Shown here piece after piece: positions 47,761 through 55,671 of a DNA stretch of 64,000 nt. The notes under the pieces are model-generated. The model had not been told where the DNA came from, ran no database searches, and saw only the letters and a list, made by a program, of their open reading frames with translations. Numbering within the stretch: position 1 is the first letter of the stretch; each line of letters starts with the position of its first letter. A program made the position numbers and the translations under genes. The stretch comes from UBA8752 sp002336475 (GTDB lineage Bacteria; Bacteroidota; Bacteroidia; Flavobacteriales_D; Sanyastnellaceae). The stretch is taken from NCBI GenBank assembly GCA_943846755.1, contig OX044365.1, positions 2,356,001-2,420,000 of the forward strand, written 5' to 3'.

Positions 47761-48345
47761 ATGACTAACAATCTCCTCCCTCTCCGTTCACCTTCCTCTT
47801 CTCCGGCACCTGTTTTGGAGTGCCTGCCCTTTCGATATGGTACGAGTGGGTGTCTTCATTTTCTCGTCCGCAGAAAACTGTCAAACGGCAGCGATGCTGA
47901 TGAGCGATTGGCCGTTGCCGCAGAAGGGAGAGGGGTTTATGAATTGCTCACGGAGAATGCTTCTGAAATGTGGGATGTTTCGAAAGGGCCGCTGAGTGAA
48001 TTTCTGGATCGCCAGGAATGGATTGAATTGCGTGGTTTTGCTCTGTTTCCGTGGGAGAAAGCAGGGGAGTGGCTGCAATACGAAGGCAAGCCGCCTCTGA
48101 AAGGCTACTATTGGCATGTCCTGCAGCCTTGGATTCAAGCCAATGAAGCCATTTGGAAAGAGCCTGTGAGAGGCCCCGTTGAGCTGTGGATTGATCCTCG
48201 CGCTGACCGGGATGATTACCATGACGAATGTTATAACTACTGCCAGTACAACGGCGCCTACGCTCAAGATGTCGAGGGTTGGAGTGACGATTTAATCAAC
48301 GATGTCTTGGATGGTTGTCCTGACGCTATTTGGAACATAATTTGA
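47761..48345 (+). CDS. Unknown protein upstream of the retron
   Basis: A 194-aa protein, acidic and Trp/Tyr-rich (EWIELRGFALFPWEKAGEWL, DDYHDECYNYCQYNGAYAQD). No family recognised. AT-richer codon use than the chromosome core. It ends 13 bp before the candidate retron RNA. It may be unrelated to the retron or its first gene. Confidence 0.6.
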   Translation: MTNNLLPLRSPSSSPAPVLECLPFRYGTSGCLHFLVRRKLSNGSDADERLAVAAEGRGVYELLTENASEMWDVSKGPLSEFLDRQEWIELRGFALFPWEKAGEWLQYEGKPPLKGYYWHVLQPWIQANEAIWKEPVRGPVELWIDPRADRDDYHDECYNYCQYNGAYAQDVEGWSDDLINDVLDGCPDAIWNII

Positions 48346-48357
48346 CCCCGAGAGAAT

Positions 48358-48593
48358 GATGGAGGGGCTGACCGGCAATTGACTTAACCCGTGCGGTGTT
48401 TCGCCGTGCTCGTGTGGATGTAGGTCCACCTATGCTTGACTTGCGTCAACATAGAGAAGTTCATGATCTTGACTTCTGTGATGCTTTCAGTTTTGAGTTT
48501 ACCAAGACTGATCGAGTCGTTACTGAATGATTGTATGAGCTAGACCATCACCGGAGGTGATGGCATGAAAAGTCCTGGTTGGCCCCCTTCATC
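48358..48593 (+). ncRNA. Candidate retron msr-msd RNA
   Basis: The ends are complementary as a1/a2 repeats should be: GATGGAGGGGCTGACC at 48358-48373 pairs with GGTTGGCCCCCTTCATC at 48577-48593 over about 16 bp, with a few G-U pairs and one bulge. Between them lie six hairpins: 48391-48409 (loop TGTTTCG, an msr-type TTT loop), 48414-48429, 48430-48454 (10 bp, one bulge), 48455-48477, 48488-48510 (loop AGTTTAC) and 48545-48563 (8-bp perfect). The RT starts 8 bp later. The branching guanosine and the msr/msd border could not be fixed by eye. Confidence 0.65.
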
Positions 48594-48601
48594 CCATTGA
48601 G

Positions 48602-49636
48602 ATGAGCAAAGACGCCCCCACACTGTTGTCCACTGGACAGGACCTGAAAGCCTTGACTGGTTTTCTCAATGCGGTTTTTACCGAAAAGGCCAAGGCTGAG
48701 GGGTGGAAGCCGTGGACTTACTCTTCCAAGCGGATTGGGGCCATGTTGGCCAATCCGAAAAAGTTCTACCACTCGTTCACCATTCCCAAGAAGTCGGGAG
48801 GAACCCGTCAGATTGATGCGCCGCAGAAGTCGCTGAAGTTGCTCCAGTCGGCGTTGGTGCCGGTATTCGAGGACATGCTGGCGGTGTCACCGGATGCGTA
48901 TGGTTTCCTCCCGGGTCGCGGTATCGTCGACAATGCCCGGGTTCATCAGGGTCAAGACACGGTGTTGAACGTGGATATTCAGGGCTTTTTCCCTTCGATC
49001 TCGACCGGTCGTTTGACCACGGTGTTTCGTCAGGCGCAGGAGATGGAGGTCAGTGCCTACATGGCGCGCAGTCTGGCTCGGCTGTGTACGTTGGATGGGG
49101 CCCTGCCTCAAGGATCTCCGGCCAGTCCGGTGCTCACGAATTTGGTCTCTGTGCGATTGGATGCCCGGTTGGCCGGATTGGCCAGACGTTACGGATGCCG
49201 CTATTCGCGATATGTGGACGACATCAGTTTTTCGGCGACGGGACCCAAGGTGTTGGAGCGGCTGCTTCCGCACTTGGAGACCATTCTCAAGCGAGAAGGT
49301 TTTGGCCTGAACCCGAACAAAACCCGCACCCAGTCGGCCTCCATGCGACAAGAGGTCACAGGCCTCGTGCTGTCCCACGCGACAAGCCGGGTGCCGGTGC
49401 AAGTCAATACCCCGAGGAAGTTTCGCAGACAGACGCGGTCCATGTTACATTCATGGCGCGCACAAGGTTTGGAAGCCGCCGCAGCGCAGAATGGCCTGAT
49501 TGGAGACAAGGCTTCCGTTGCTTTCGTGAATAAAGTGCGGGGGCGCATTGCACACATGCAGCACGTGGCTTTAACAGCAGAAGTCAAACGGTTCAAGACG
49601 GACCTCGACGAATTAATTAAACGGGACGCAACATGA
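48602..49636 (+). CDS. Retron-type reverse transcriptase
   Basis: A 344-aa RT that copies part of its own RNA into multicopy single-stranded DNA. The catalytic residues are intact: Asp in LNVDIQGFFPS (Asp125) and YVDD at 204-207. LPQGSPASPVLTNLVS is the domain 4 block. Both retron hallmarks are present: NARVH (region X, NAxxH) at 111-115 and VTG (region Y) at 252-254. No fused domain. A structured RNA with complementary ends lies just upstream. The stop overlaps the next start (ATGA), which marks the following gene as its partner. Confidence 0.92.
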   Translation: MSKDAPTLLSTGQDLKALTGFLNAVFTEKAKAEGWKPWTYSSKRIGAMLANPKKFYHSFTIPKKSGGTRQIDAPQKSLKLLQSALVPVFEDMLAVSPDAYGFLPGRGIVDNARVHQGQDTVLNVDIQGFFPSISTGRLTTVFRQAQEMEVSAYMARSLARLCTLDGALPQGSPASPVLTNLVSVRLDARLAGLARRYGCRYSRYVDDISFSATGPKVLERLLPHLETILKREGFGLNPNKTRTQSASMRQEVTGLVLSHATSRVPVQVNTPRKFRRQTRSMLHSWRAQGLEAAAAQNGLIGDKASVAFVNKVRGRIAHMQHVALTAEVKRFKTDLDELIKRDAT

Positions 49637-51066
49637 GCACAGAGAATTCAAGTGAGAAGCTGGAAGCATTGTCTCAGCGGATGGAGGAGATGGCGATGCG
49701 CATGGAGGAACGCATTGAAGAATATTTGGAGCTCTCCCGCGCAGCAGAACCGCTTCACGGAGTGGGTGGTGTGCGTGGCGAAGGAATGGCCTCAGGAGCG
49801 CATGCCGGAGGGGTGATGGTGGGAGTGCCTCAGTTTTTCAATGCGGCGCACTTGAATGCGGTCAACGAGGCCTATGCTGGAATTGAGGATGTATGGCTCC
49901 GTGGCCGGATGGCCATGTGGAATGCGCAGATGCGGATTGCCCAGGGCGCCAATGATCTGGAGGCCATGTGCCTCTTTCTCCAGCTTCAGCTTGAGGGTCT
50001 GGCCCAGGTGGCCTTAAAGGGCCTCTATCTGGATGGTGCTCAATGGTCGAGGGATTGGTTTGTGGAGGTGATTCATGAGCGGTTTGAGCCGATTGGCGAC
50101 GAGGGGAAGACGCGAACAATCCGAGAAACCAAGACGACTCATTTTAAGGAAGGCGAGGAGGTGTCCTTGATTCCATTTCACGATTTTGTATTCCAATTGA
50201 ATTCACAGTCGCAGCTCGGCCGATATATGACTGTGGTGGACGTCCCTTCGGAGGGCACTCCATTTGATGGGAGGGAATTCAACGAAACGAGCTGGGATCG
50301 ATATCTCCATGAAGTCACGGTCGCACCAATTCAAGGGCGCGAGCAGTCCCTCAAGGCGAGATTGGTGTCGCCGGTCAAGAGTCTGCGGGGGATTTTGGGA
50401 AGATATGAAACGGTATGGCTCACGCACCACGTCTTTGCAGACGCAGAGGTCGAACCTGCTCGGGTGGCCAAGGGGCGATGGGCGGTTGCTGTAGAGTCAC
50501 ACATTGCCACAGGTAAGTCTGTTACGGTCAAGGAAATGGAAAAAGGTCGCTACAAGTATCGGGGACACGTCAAGGACTTCATGACGTCATTTGACAAAAA
50601 CTCGATTGATAAGAGAACATGGCGAGTCTATTCGAATAGTAATATTTGGGATACGATTTCCGCTTATGAGATGAGCGTGAGGTCCTACAAAGACCAGGAA
50701 ACCGGTGAGGTGCGATATATGACCGATCAAGATGGAGTCATCTCGTGCACGACCTTTCGTCGGTCTTTTAAGTCAGGGGAGAGTTATGACGTTATGGGCA
50801 GATTTGGTAGGAATTTCGCCAGTACAGCCGTGCGGTTTGACATGATGATGCAAGCCCATGATGCGGACCTGGAATTGCAGTGGGGATCGGATAACCGAAG
50901 GATACTAGACAAGATTCGAGAGGTTCGAAACCTCTTGGCACATGGGAACCTGGTGAAGCGTAAGGGGAGGAGCAGTGGGTTGACTGTCGAAGACGTGGCG
51001 GCTTTTTGGGAGACTCACATTCAGCCTCGCATCCCCTACTGGGTGGACCACATTGGAAAATCTTGA
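49633..51066 (+). CDS. Retron-associated protein with HEPN-like RNLLAH motif
   Basis: A 477-aa protein translated from an ATGA overlap with the RT. It opens with a coiled coil (about residues 5-36), a Gly/Ala/Val linker, then helices (LEAMCLFLQLQLEGLAQVAL). Near the C-terminus is IREVRNLLAHGNL (RNLLAH at 432-437), the R-x4-H pattern typical of HEPN ribonucleases. A mixed middle region has no recognised domain. By analogy with other retrons it should be the toxic effector held in check by the RT-msDNA complex. That role is inference. Confidence 0.6.
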   Translation: MSTENSSEKLEALSQRMEEMAMRMEERIEEYLELSRAAEPLHGVGGVRGEGMASGAHAGGVMVGVPQFFNAAHLNAVNEAYAGIEDVWLRGRMAMWNAQMRIAQGANDLEAMCLFLQLQLEGLAQVALKGLYLDGAQWSRDWFVEVIHERFEPIGDEGKTRTIRETKTTHFKEGEEVSLIPFHDFVFQLNSQSQLGRYMTVVDVPSEGTPFDGREFNETSWDRYLHEVTVAPIQGREQSLKARLVSPVKSLRGILGRYETVWLTHHVFADAEVEPARVAKGRWAVAVESHIATGKSVTVKEMEKGRYKYRGHVKDFMTSFDKNSIDKRTWRVYSNSNIWDTISAYEMSVRSYKDQETGEVRYMTDQDGVISCTTFRRSFKSGESYDVMGRFGRNFASTAVRFDMMMQAHDADLELQWGSDNRRILDKIREVRNLLAHGNLVKRKGRSSGLTVEDVAAFWETHIQPRIPYWVDHIGKS

Positions 51067-51656
51067 TGGGTTCGGTAGTTTTAGGCTTGGAGTTAAATCG
51101 TCAGATGGAAGTCAAGGTGTACAGCATTGGCCATGGTAACAAGTCATGGGAGCGATTGCTTGAAGAATTGAACAGCTTCAGCATAGAATACCTGATTGAC
51201 GTCAGGTCCAAGCCTTATTCAAAATGGAATCCCCATTTCAATCGGGAAGAATTGGAAAAGGCTTGCCGGCTTGCCGGGCTCACCTATATATTCATGGGAG
51301 ACCAATTGGGAGGCTTGCCTGCAGACAGGAGTTGCTACAATTTGGACAATAAGGTTCTGTACGATCGAGTCCGAGAGAAGGCGTTCTTTCAATCGGGAAT
51401 TGATCGCCTCAGAACTGCGGTCAAGAAGAAGATTTGTGTTGCGATGATGTGTAGTGAAGGAAACCCTGCTCAATGTCACCGAAGCAAGTTGGTTGGGGAG
51501 GAGCTGCAGTCACTCTCGATTCCTGTTGGTCACATATTGGAGCCGGGCAAAGTCAAGTCTCAGGTGGATGTAATGAATGAGGTCAACGGAGGGAAAAACA
51601 GTACAGATCTTTTTGGTGATCAAATCTCCCTGAATTCAAGAAAATCTTACGAATGA
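51066..51656 (+). CDS. DUF488 family protein (first)
   Basis: A 196-aa protein whose start shares one base with the effector stop (TGATG); ATG 51105 (MEVKVYSIGHGNK) is an alternative. The DUF488 signatures are clear: YSIGHGNKSWERLLEEL, LIDVRSKPYSKWNPHFNREE and MMCSEGNPAQCHRSKLV. The Cys/His cluster in the last block is the putative active or metal site. Function of DUF488 is not established. It overlaps the second DUF488 gene by 4 bp. Confidence 0.8.
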   Translation: MGSVVLGLELNRQMEVKVYSIGHGNKSWERLLEELNSFSIEYLIDVRSKPYSKWNPHFNREELEKACRLAGLTYIFMGDQLGGLPADRSCYNLDNKVLYDRVREKAFFQSGIDRLRTAVKKKICVAMMCSEGNPAQCHRSKLVGEELQSLSIPVGHILEPGKVKSQVDVMNEVNGGKNSTDLFGDQISLNSRKSYE

Positions 51657-52129
51657 AATTTTTTACCACAGGAGTTTACAATTCGACGGAGCGACAGTTC
51701 TTTGATCGCATCCTAGATGCACGGATAGACCTGTTTTGTGATGTTCGGCAACGCCGGGGAGTTCGTGGCGCTAAATACGCCTTTGTGAACAGCGAACGTT
51801 TGCAAGCGGCTTTGGCAGAATTGGGTGTGAATTATTGTCACGTGAAGGAACTGGCTCCCACCAGCGAAATTCGATTCTTACAGAAGGAAGCCGACCTTGA
51901 GGGGGGCGTTGCCAAGCGGGAAAGGCAGGCGCTTGGCGAAGTGTTTAAGGCGGAATACGAAAGTCGAATTCTCGCCGACTTTGACCTTGAATCTTTTGTG
52001 GACCAGTTGGATAACTGGGACGGAAGAAGGGTCTTGCTCTTTTGTGTAGAGGAGCACCCCGCTGCGTGTCACCGCTCCCTGATTGCGGTGGCATTGCAGG
52101 AGAAAGGCTACGAAATCGAACACATTTGA
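51653..52129 (+). CDS. DUF488 family protein (second)
   Basis: A 158-aa protein, a distant copy of its neighbour. FDRILDARIDLFCDVRQRRG matches the N-terminal core and LLFCVEEHPAACHRSLIAVA the C-terminal C..H.R block. Start ATG 51653 overlaps the previous stop (ATGA). Two different DUF488 proteins in tandem suggest a heteromeric complex. Confidence 0.8.
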   Translation: MKFFTTGVYNSTERQFFDRILDARIDLFCDVRQRRGVRGAKYAFVNSERLQAALAELGVNYCHVKELAPTSEIRFLQKEADLEGGVAKRERQALGEVFKAEYESRILADFDLESFVDQLDNWDGRRVLLFCVEEHPAACHRSLIAVALQEKGYEIEHI

Positions 52130-52130
52130 T

Positions 52131-52886
52131 ATGGAGTGGAGGAAGGTTCTCGTTGTATCCAAGACCATAGCAGGGGATAAATACTGCATCGGAGGAATTG
52201 ATGTGATATCGAAGAAGCCAGTTCGTCTTCTTTTGGAGCAAAATGGTGGCCGAAATCAAATGTTTCCGATAGAATTGGCCAAGAAGTTGGGAATCGATGT
52301 CGGGACCAATTTTTCCATGAAATATGAGGTTCGGAAAGCCCGGATCGCCCCTCATGTAGAGGACTGCTTTTTACGATGGATTGACCCAAAATCGAGGGAG
52401 GAGTTGCCTGACTTGCTTGCTTGGCTGAATACGAACCTTCCTAAAGCCATGGTCTGGACAGGTGGATTGGGGTCTCTTTTTGAGGGCAAGTTGGAATACA
52501 GTAAATGGAAGGCGTTCATTGAGCAAGCCCCTGGTCCGAATTGCAGCGTTGGTTTTTGGCGCCCCTCGAATACGCTGTGGGCTCAGGAGGATGAGGAATC
52601 GGGCAAGGTGAATTACAAATTCAACGATGCTCAACAGGAAAGGCCGAAGTATATCAAATATGTCGGTGCGGAGCCTCATCTAAAGCAAATCGATGCTGGA
52701 AGTCTGGTCAGGGTTTCTTTGGCTCGATGGTGGAACTGGGATGGTGAAGATCCGGATCGGTGCTATTTGCAGATATCGGGTTGCTATGGCGGCGGAAAGT
52801 CGAGTAAGCAAACCTCGCCTCCAACTTCGCCTTTCGGGTTTGCTGGACCATCAAGGCCTGCGGACCCTGATGACCTGCCATTCTGA
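52131..52886 (+). CDS. Dual-OB-like domain protein
   Basis: A 251-aa protein starting one base after the second DUF488 stop. The opening RKVLVVSKTIAGDKYCIGGI and the later GSLVRVSLARWWNWDG suggest paired OB-type beta barrels, as in the dual-OB family seen with DUF488 genes. I recall that link but could not check it. A Ser/Pro-rich tail ends in an acidic DPDDLPF. It may bind nucleic acid. Confidence 0.5.
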   Translation: MEWRKVLVVSKTIAGDKYCIGGIDVISKKPVRLLLEQNGGRNQMFPIELAKKLGIDVGTNFSMKYEVRKARIAPHVEDCFLRWIDPKSREELPDLLAWLNTNLPKAMVWTGGLGSLFEGKLEYSKWKAFIEQAPGPNCSVGFWRPSNTLWAQEDEESGKVNYKFNDAQQERPKYIKYVGAEPHLKQIDAGSLVRVSLARWWNWDGEDPDRCYLQISGCYGGGKSSKQTSPPTSPFGFAGPSRPADPDDLPF

Positions 52887-52908
52887 CCATTCAGAGATTT
52901 AGTCTGAG

Positions 52909-53844
52909 ATGAAATATCGCAATCTCGAGCTGATTCCAATCGATGACGCAGGGTACCGGGCATTCGGAGCGCAGCGCCGGCTCGAAAACATGAAATTTCG
53001 AAAGAAGAAGGAGCGCTCTCCTTCTGATTTGATTTCGGATCTCGTGGAGGATGCCGTGCGATACCACATAGGTCTCACTGACACGCTCGATGAGAATCGG
53101 ATCTGGAAGTATGAGCGTCTGAAGCAGGGGAGTTATGTGGTGGAGTATCGGGAAATGGACTTTGTTTGCCGATTGGATGATGGGGCTCTCATTTTTGGTG
53201 AGGTCAAGTCCAGCAACAATAAGCGAGCGCTGACAACGGCGCGCAGTCAGGTGGGCAAGAACTTGAAATTGGCCAAACGCGCCGAGTACACTGCGACCGG
53301 AGCCATCGTTTTGTGTGGAACGGGAGAGGAGTTTAAGGATGGTCCAGCGGTTTTGGGCGATTTGCCGGCGTTGACGGAGGCTTCCGGAGAGATTGCCATC
53401 ATTCGGATTCACCTGGACCATCTGCGGGATGGGCTCGATGAAAAGACGCGAATGGAGTGGGAGAGGCTTCAATCCCTTGTTGAGGAGCAGCGAGCGGAAG
53501 CAGAGAAAACCCGAAAGGAGCGTCAGGAGTGGAGGGACAGGGGTGTCGCGGTGGAGGATTGGCCCGAGCACCTTCAATACCCTGAGCCTGACGAGCTCGA
53601 GCAGGCCGAGGTCATCAGCTTTGGTGGACAGGCAGAGGAGGAAACTCCGATGCAGAAGGCGATGCGGGAGGCGATGGCCAAGTCAGGCGGCAATAAAAAT
53701 GTCGAAGAAGCGGTACGAGATTCCATTTCTCCACCATCGGAGGAGGAATCGATGAGTGCTCCAAAGTCATCAGTCGGCGGTGCTCATCAGTCAGCTCAGA
53801 AAGAATCTTGGGTGCGTCGTTGGGTGCGTCGCTGGATAGGCTGA
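52909..53844 (+). CDS. PD-(D/E)xK-like nuclease with charged C-terminal tail
   Basis: A 311-aa protein. The first half resembles a restriction-type nuclease core: REMDFVCRLDDGALIFGEVK gives the Asp and the E-x-K pair (residues about 82-100), followed by an alpha helix rich in Lys/Arg. The second half is coiled coil, a Ser/acid linker and a basic Trp end (WVRRWVRRWIG) that could contact membrane. It is 22 bp after the dual-OB-like gene and ends the retron-linked run. Confidence 0.6.
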   Translation: MKYRNLELIPIDDAGYRAFGAQRRLENMKFRKKKERSPSDLISDLVEDAVRYHIGLTDTLDENRIWKYERLKQGSYVVEYREMDFVCRLDDGALIFGEVKSSNNKRALTTARSQVGKNLKLAKRAEYTATGAIVLCGTGEEFKDGPAVLGDLPALTEASGEIAIIRIHLDHLRDGLDEKTRMEWERLQSLVEEQRAEAEKTRKERQEWRDRGVAVEDWPEHLQYPEPDELEQAEVISFGGQAEEETPMQKAMREAMAKSGGNKNVEEAVRDSISPPSEEESMSAPKSSVGGAHQSAQKESWVRRWVRRWIG

Positions 53845-53983
53845 GGGTGGGATGAAAAACTTCGCGTGACGGCAAATCACTCCGCGCCGATTTCCTCTTG
53901 GAAATAGCCGCGAGCATTCCGGCTGACCCATCAGGGCTCAATGCCGCGTTCCAACCGAGCCCCAATAGCGGCCATACCAAGGG
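53845..53983. other. Intergenic end of the defence island
   Basis: About 140 bp. On the minus strand it reads on from the duplicated hydratase fragment as two short open stretches ending in stops (GMAAIGARLERGIEP then WVSRNARGYFQEEIGAE). These could be further gene 3' remnants. I cannot name a source family. Confidence 0.3.
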
Positions 53984-54295
53984 TCAGCCCTTGACCCGGC
54001 GCAGGACGCGTACGGCCCGCAGGGCGATCCGGTTTTCCAGCACGGGGCAGTGCTCGGCGCACATGGTGCGCAGGGTAGCGGGCTTGACCGGTTCCGGGCC
54101 GAAGAGGGCGTCGGGAATGGCCACTCCGATCAATTCTTGCTCCACGTCCACGTTGATCAAACCGAGTGTAGACACCACCACTTCTTCGGTGCCATCGCCG
54201 AGGTCGCGGACCTCGAGTACGCGGGACAGTGCGCCCAAGCGGTCCTCGGGCATCACGGTGCCAGCGTGGAAGGAGTGGATGAGCCGCTCCTCAAT
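53984..54295 (-). pseudogene. Displaced 3' fragment of the CitE/MaoC fusion gene (repeat copy 1)
   Basis: A 312-bp direct repeat of 59327-59638, with about nine substitutions by eye and no gaps. It encodes the last 103 residues of the MaoC region (EERLIHSFHAGTVMPEDRLG to VRVLRRVKG) with the same TGA stop, but has no 5' part or start. Most differences are synonymous, so the duplication is recent or still under recombination. Confidence 0.9.
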
Positions 54296-54379
54296 AGTCA
54301 CGGTTCTGGGGCCAACCCCCACAGCCTTCGCAAGAAACTGCTCGGTGGCGGCTCCCGCGCATATTCCCTTCATCGCTGA
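54296..54379 (+). pseudogene. 3' remnant of a gene-A homologue
   Basis: About 27 codons in a frame reading SGANPHSLRKKLLGGGSRAY then SLHR and stop. These align with the end of the intact gene A product at 21182-21643 (STANPQAIRRELIDQGSHAY then SLQR). The 5' part was replaced by the hydratase fragment, whose break point is at 54295/54296. Confidence 0.65.
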
Positions 54380-54390
54380 ATCGAGCTACC

Positions 54391-54777
54391 ATGAGACATT
54401 ATTTGCTGATTCAAAGGCCCAGTTTACCCGTGGACATGCGCCATGCCATTGCACGCTTGGAGGACCATGCCGACGAGGTCGTAATTGCTGATTACAACGC
54501 CCAATGCCGGCTGGGATTTACTGGGGTTTATGCCCACGCCATTCACGTTTTGGCGCTGCACCAGCAACTCAAGCGTCGATATGGTAAGGGGCCGCTCACC
54601 ATAGAGAACAATTGCCTTCTCACCTTCAAGGGTTGCGTCAGTTGGGATGGTGTTGCGTGGGCCAGGTGGCATCATATGATGGCCCGCATGCGAAGGCGAT
54701 TCAACTATCGCCCGCCGTTTATGCATGTGTACAAGGACTTCTCAACGACCCGGGCACGCCTCAGCGAATGCGTTTGA
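54391..54777 (+). CDS. Unknown protein B' (paralogue of gene B)
   Basis: A 128-aa protein starting MRHYLLIQRPSLPVDMRHAI. It shares long blocks with the 21654 gene (YNAQCRLGFTGVYAHAIHVL, RRYGKGPLTIENN). Similarity continues to RFNY near residue 108. The final 20 residues look like out-of-frame reading of the overlapping DUF1232-like gene. Function unknown. Confidence 0.55.
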   Translation: MRHYLLIQRPSLPVDMRHAIARLEDHADEVVIADYNAQCRLGFTGVYAHAIHVLALHQQLKRRYGKGPLTIENNCLLTFKGCVSWDGVAWARWHHMMARMRRRFNYRPPFMHVYKDFSTTRARLSECV

Positions 54778-55043
54778 AACTGTTCGCTGTGATGGGCTAT
54801 TTCGTTTTGGCCGATGACCTTTACCCTGAGAGTGTTTATGGTGCTGAAGGTTTCATTGACGATGTCATGTTGGCACTGACTGTCATTGCTGAGGTGGGAG
54901 AGGAAAACGGTCGCTCTGCTTTAGAAGCGCACTGGAAATCTGAAGTGAAGGAGTTGGCGAAATGTCTTGATGAATATCTTCCTGCCATGATTGAGGAACG
55001 CTATGACCTCTATCAAAGGGTCATGGACTACATGGGATTCTGA
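54666..55043 (+). CDS. YkvA/DUF1232-like protein
   Basis: Product of about 125 aa; GTG 54666 is the start that leaves least upstream non-homologous sequence. The core LKLFAVMGYFVLADDLYPES then GAEGFIDDVMLALTVIAEV follows the DUF1232 pattern of two short hydrophobic helices around a D.YPE/DD motif. It overlaps the end of gene B' in another frame by about 110 bp, which is unusual and suggests a recombination joint. Confidence 0.6.
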   Translation: MASYDGPHAKAIQLSPAVYACVQGLLNDPGTPQRMRLKLFAVMGYFVLADDLYPESVYGAEGFIDDVMLALTVIAEVGEENGRSALEAHWKSEVKELAKCLDEYLPAMIEERYDLYQRVMDYMGF

Positions 55044-55069
55044 AAGACGTGGTAGACTTCGAGAGCTCC

Positions 55070-55408
55070 TTATTTTGAGCGGAATAAATCCATTATTTTA
55101 TGGTAAAAATTTACCCGGCATTTAGCCTGAGGTTGAGGACTCCATTCCTCTTCGTCTGTAAATTGGCTTTCGGTGAATCCTGGGATATAATCCCTCATAT
55201 GCCCCCAATCCAATTGCTCAGCTCGTCTTTGTGTACGCCAATCCTTCCAAGACAAGGGAGTGTGAACACCTATTGGTTTTGATCCCCAGAGGACTTTATC
55301 GTAGTCATACTTATCGCACAGCTGAGCAAAATTTCTGAGATACTCAGCATAGGTTGAGCAAAACGGCAGGGGGAACTTTGGCTCGAGAGGGGTTGCTACT
55401 TCAGTCAT
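55070..55408 (-). CDS. Unknown small protein
   Basis: About 112 aa from ATG 55408 (MTEVATPLEPKFPLP). It has aromatic-rich segments (TYAEYLRNFAQLCDKYDYDK, HTPLSWKDWRTQRRAEQLDW) and no recognised domain. AT-rich like other island genes. A terminator lies immediately upstream, so it has its own promoter. Confidence 0.5.
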   Translation of the reverse strand: MTEVATPLEPKFPLPFCSTYAEYLRNFAQLCDKYDYDKVLWGSKPIGVHTPLSWKDWRTQRRAEQLDWGHMRDYIPGFTESQFTDEEEWSPQPQAKCRVNFYHKIMDLFRSK

Positions 55409-55423
55409 TACAATAAGGAACGG

Positions 55424-55450
55424 AAAAACCCGATGCATGTCGGGTTTTTT
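55424..55450. terminator. Intrinsic terminator
   Basis: A 10-bp stem AAAAACCCGA / TCGGGTTTTT with A and T runs, placed after the 39-aa gene on the minus strand. Confidence 0.8.
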
Positions 55451-55476
55451 AAAGGCTGTAGTTTGTTAAACTTGAT

Positions 55477-55596
55477 TTAACGGATGCAACCTTGCGGGTC
55501 GGAAAGAAGGCATCCAGTGGTTTCGTCGCCATCGCAAAGATCACAGCCCCAGCCTTCATCTTCGTCCCAATGTGGGTCGTTGAATTCTTGATTCAT
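55477..55596 (-). CDS. 39-aa acidic Cys-rich small protein
   Basis: A 39-codon frame (starts MNQEFNDPHWDEDEGWGCDL, and has CDLC plus two later Cys). The composition is strongly acidic with four Cys that could bind zinc. It is followed 27 bp later by a strong terminator, which supports expression. Too short for family assignment. Confidence 0.5.
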   Translation of the reverse strand: MNQEFNDPHWDEDEGWGCDLCDGDETTGCLLSDPQGCIR

Positions 55597-55671
55597 TTGA
55601 ATAGGATTTGGTATAATGTAAAACAATTCTGACGATTAATTCATTCAATCAATTAGTGCTTTCCGAATCAC

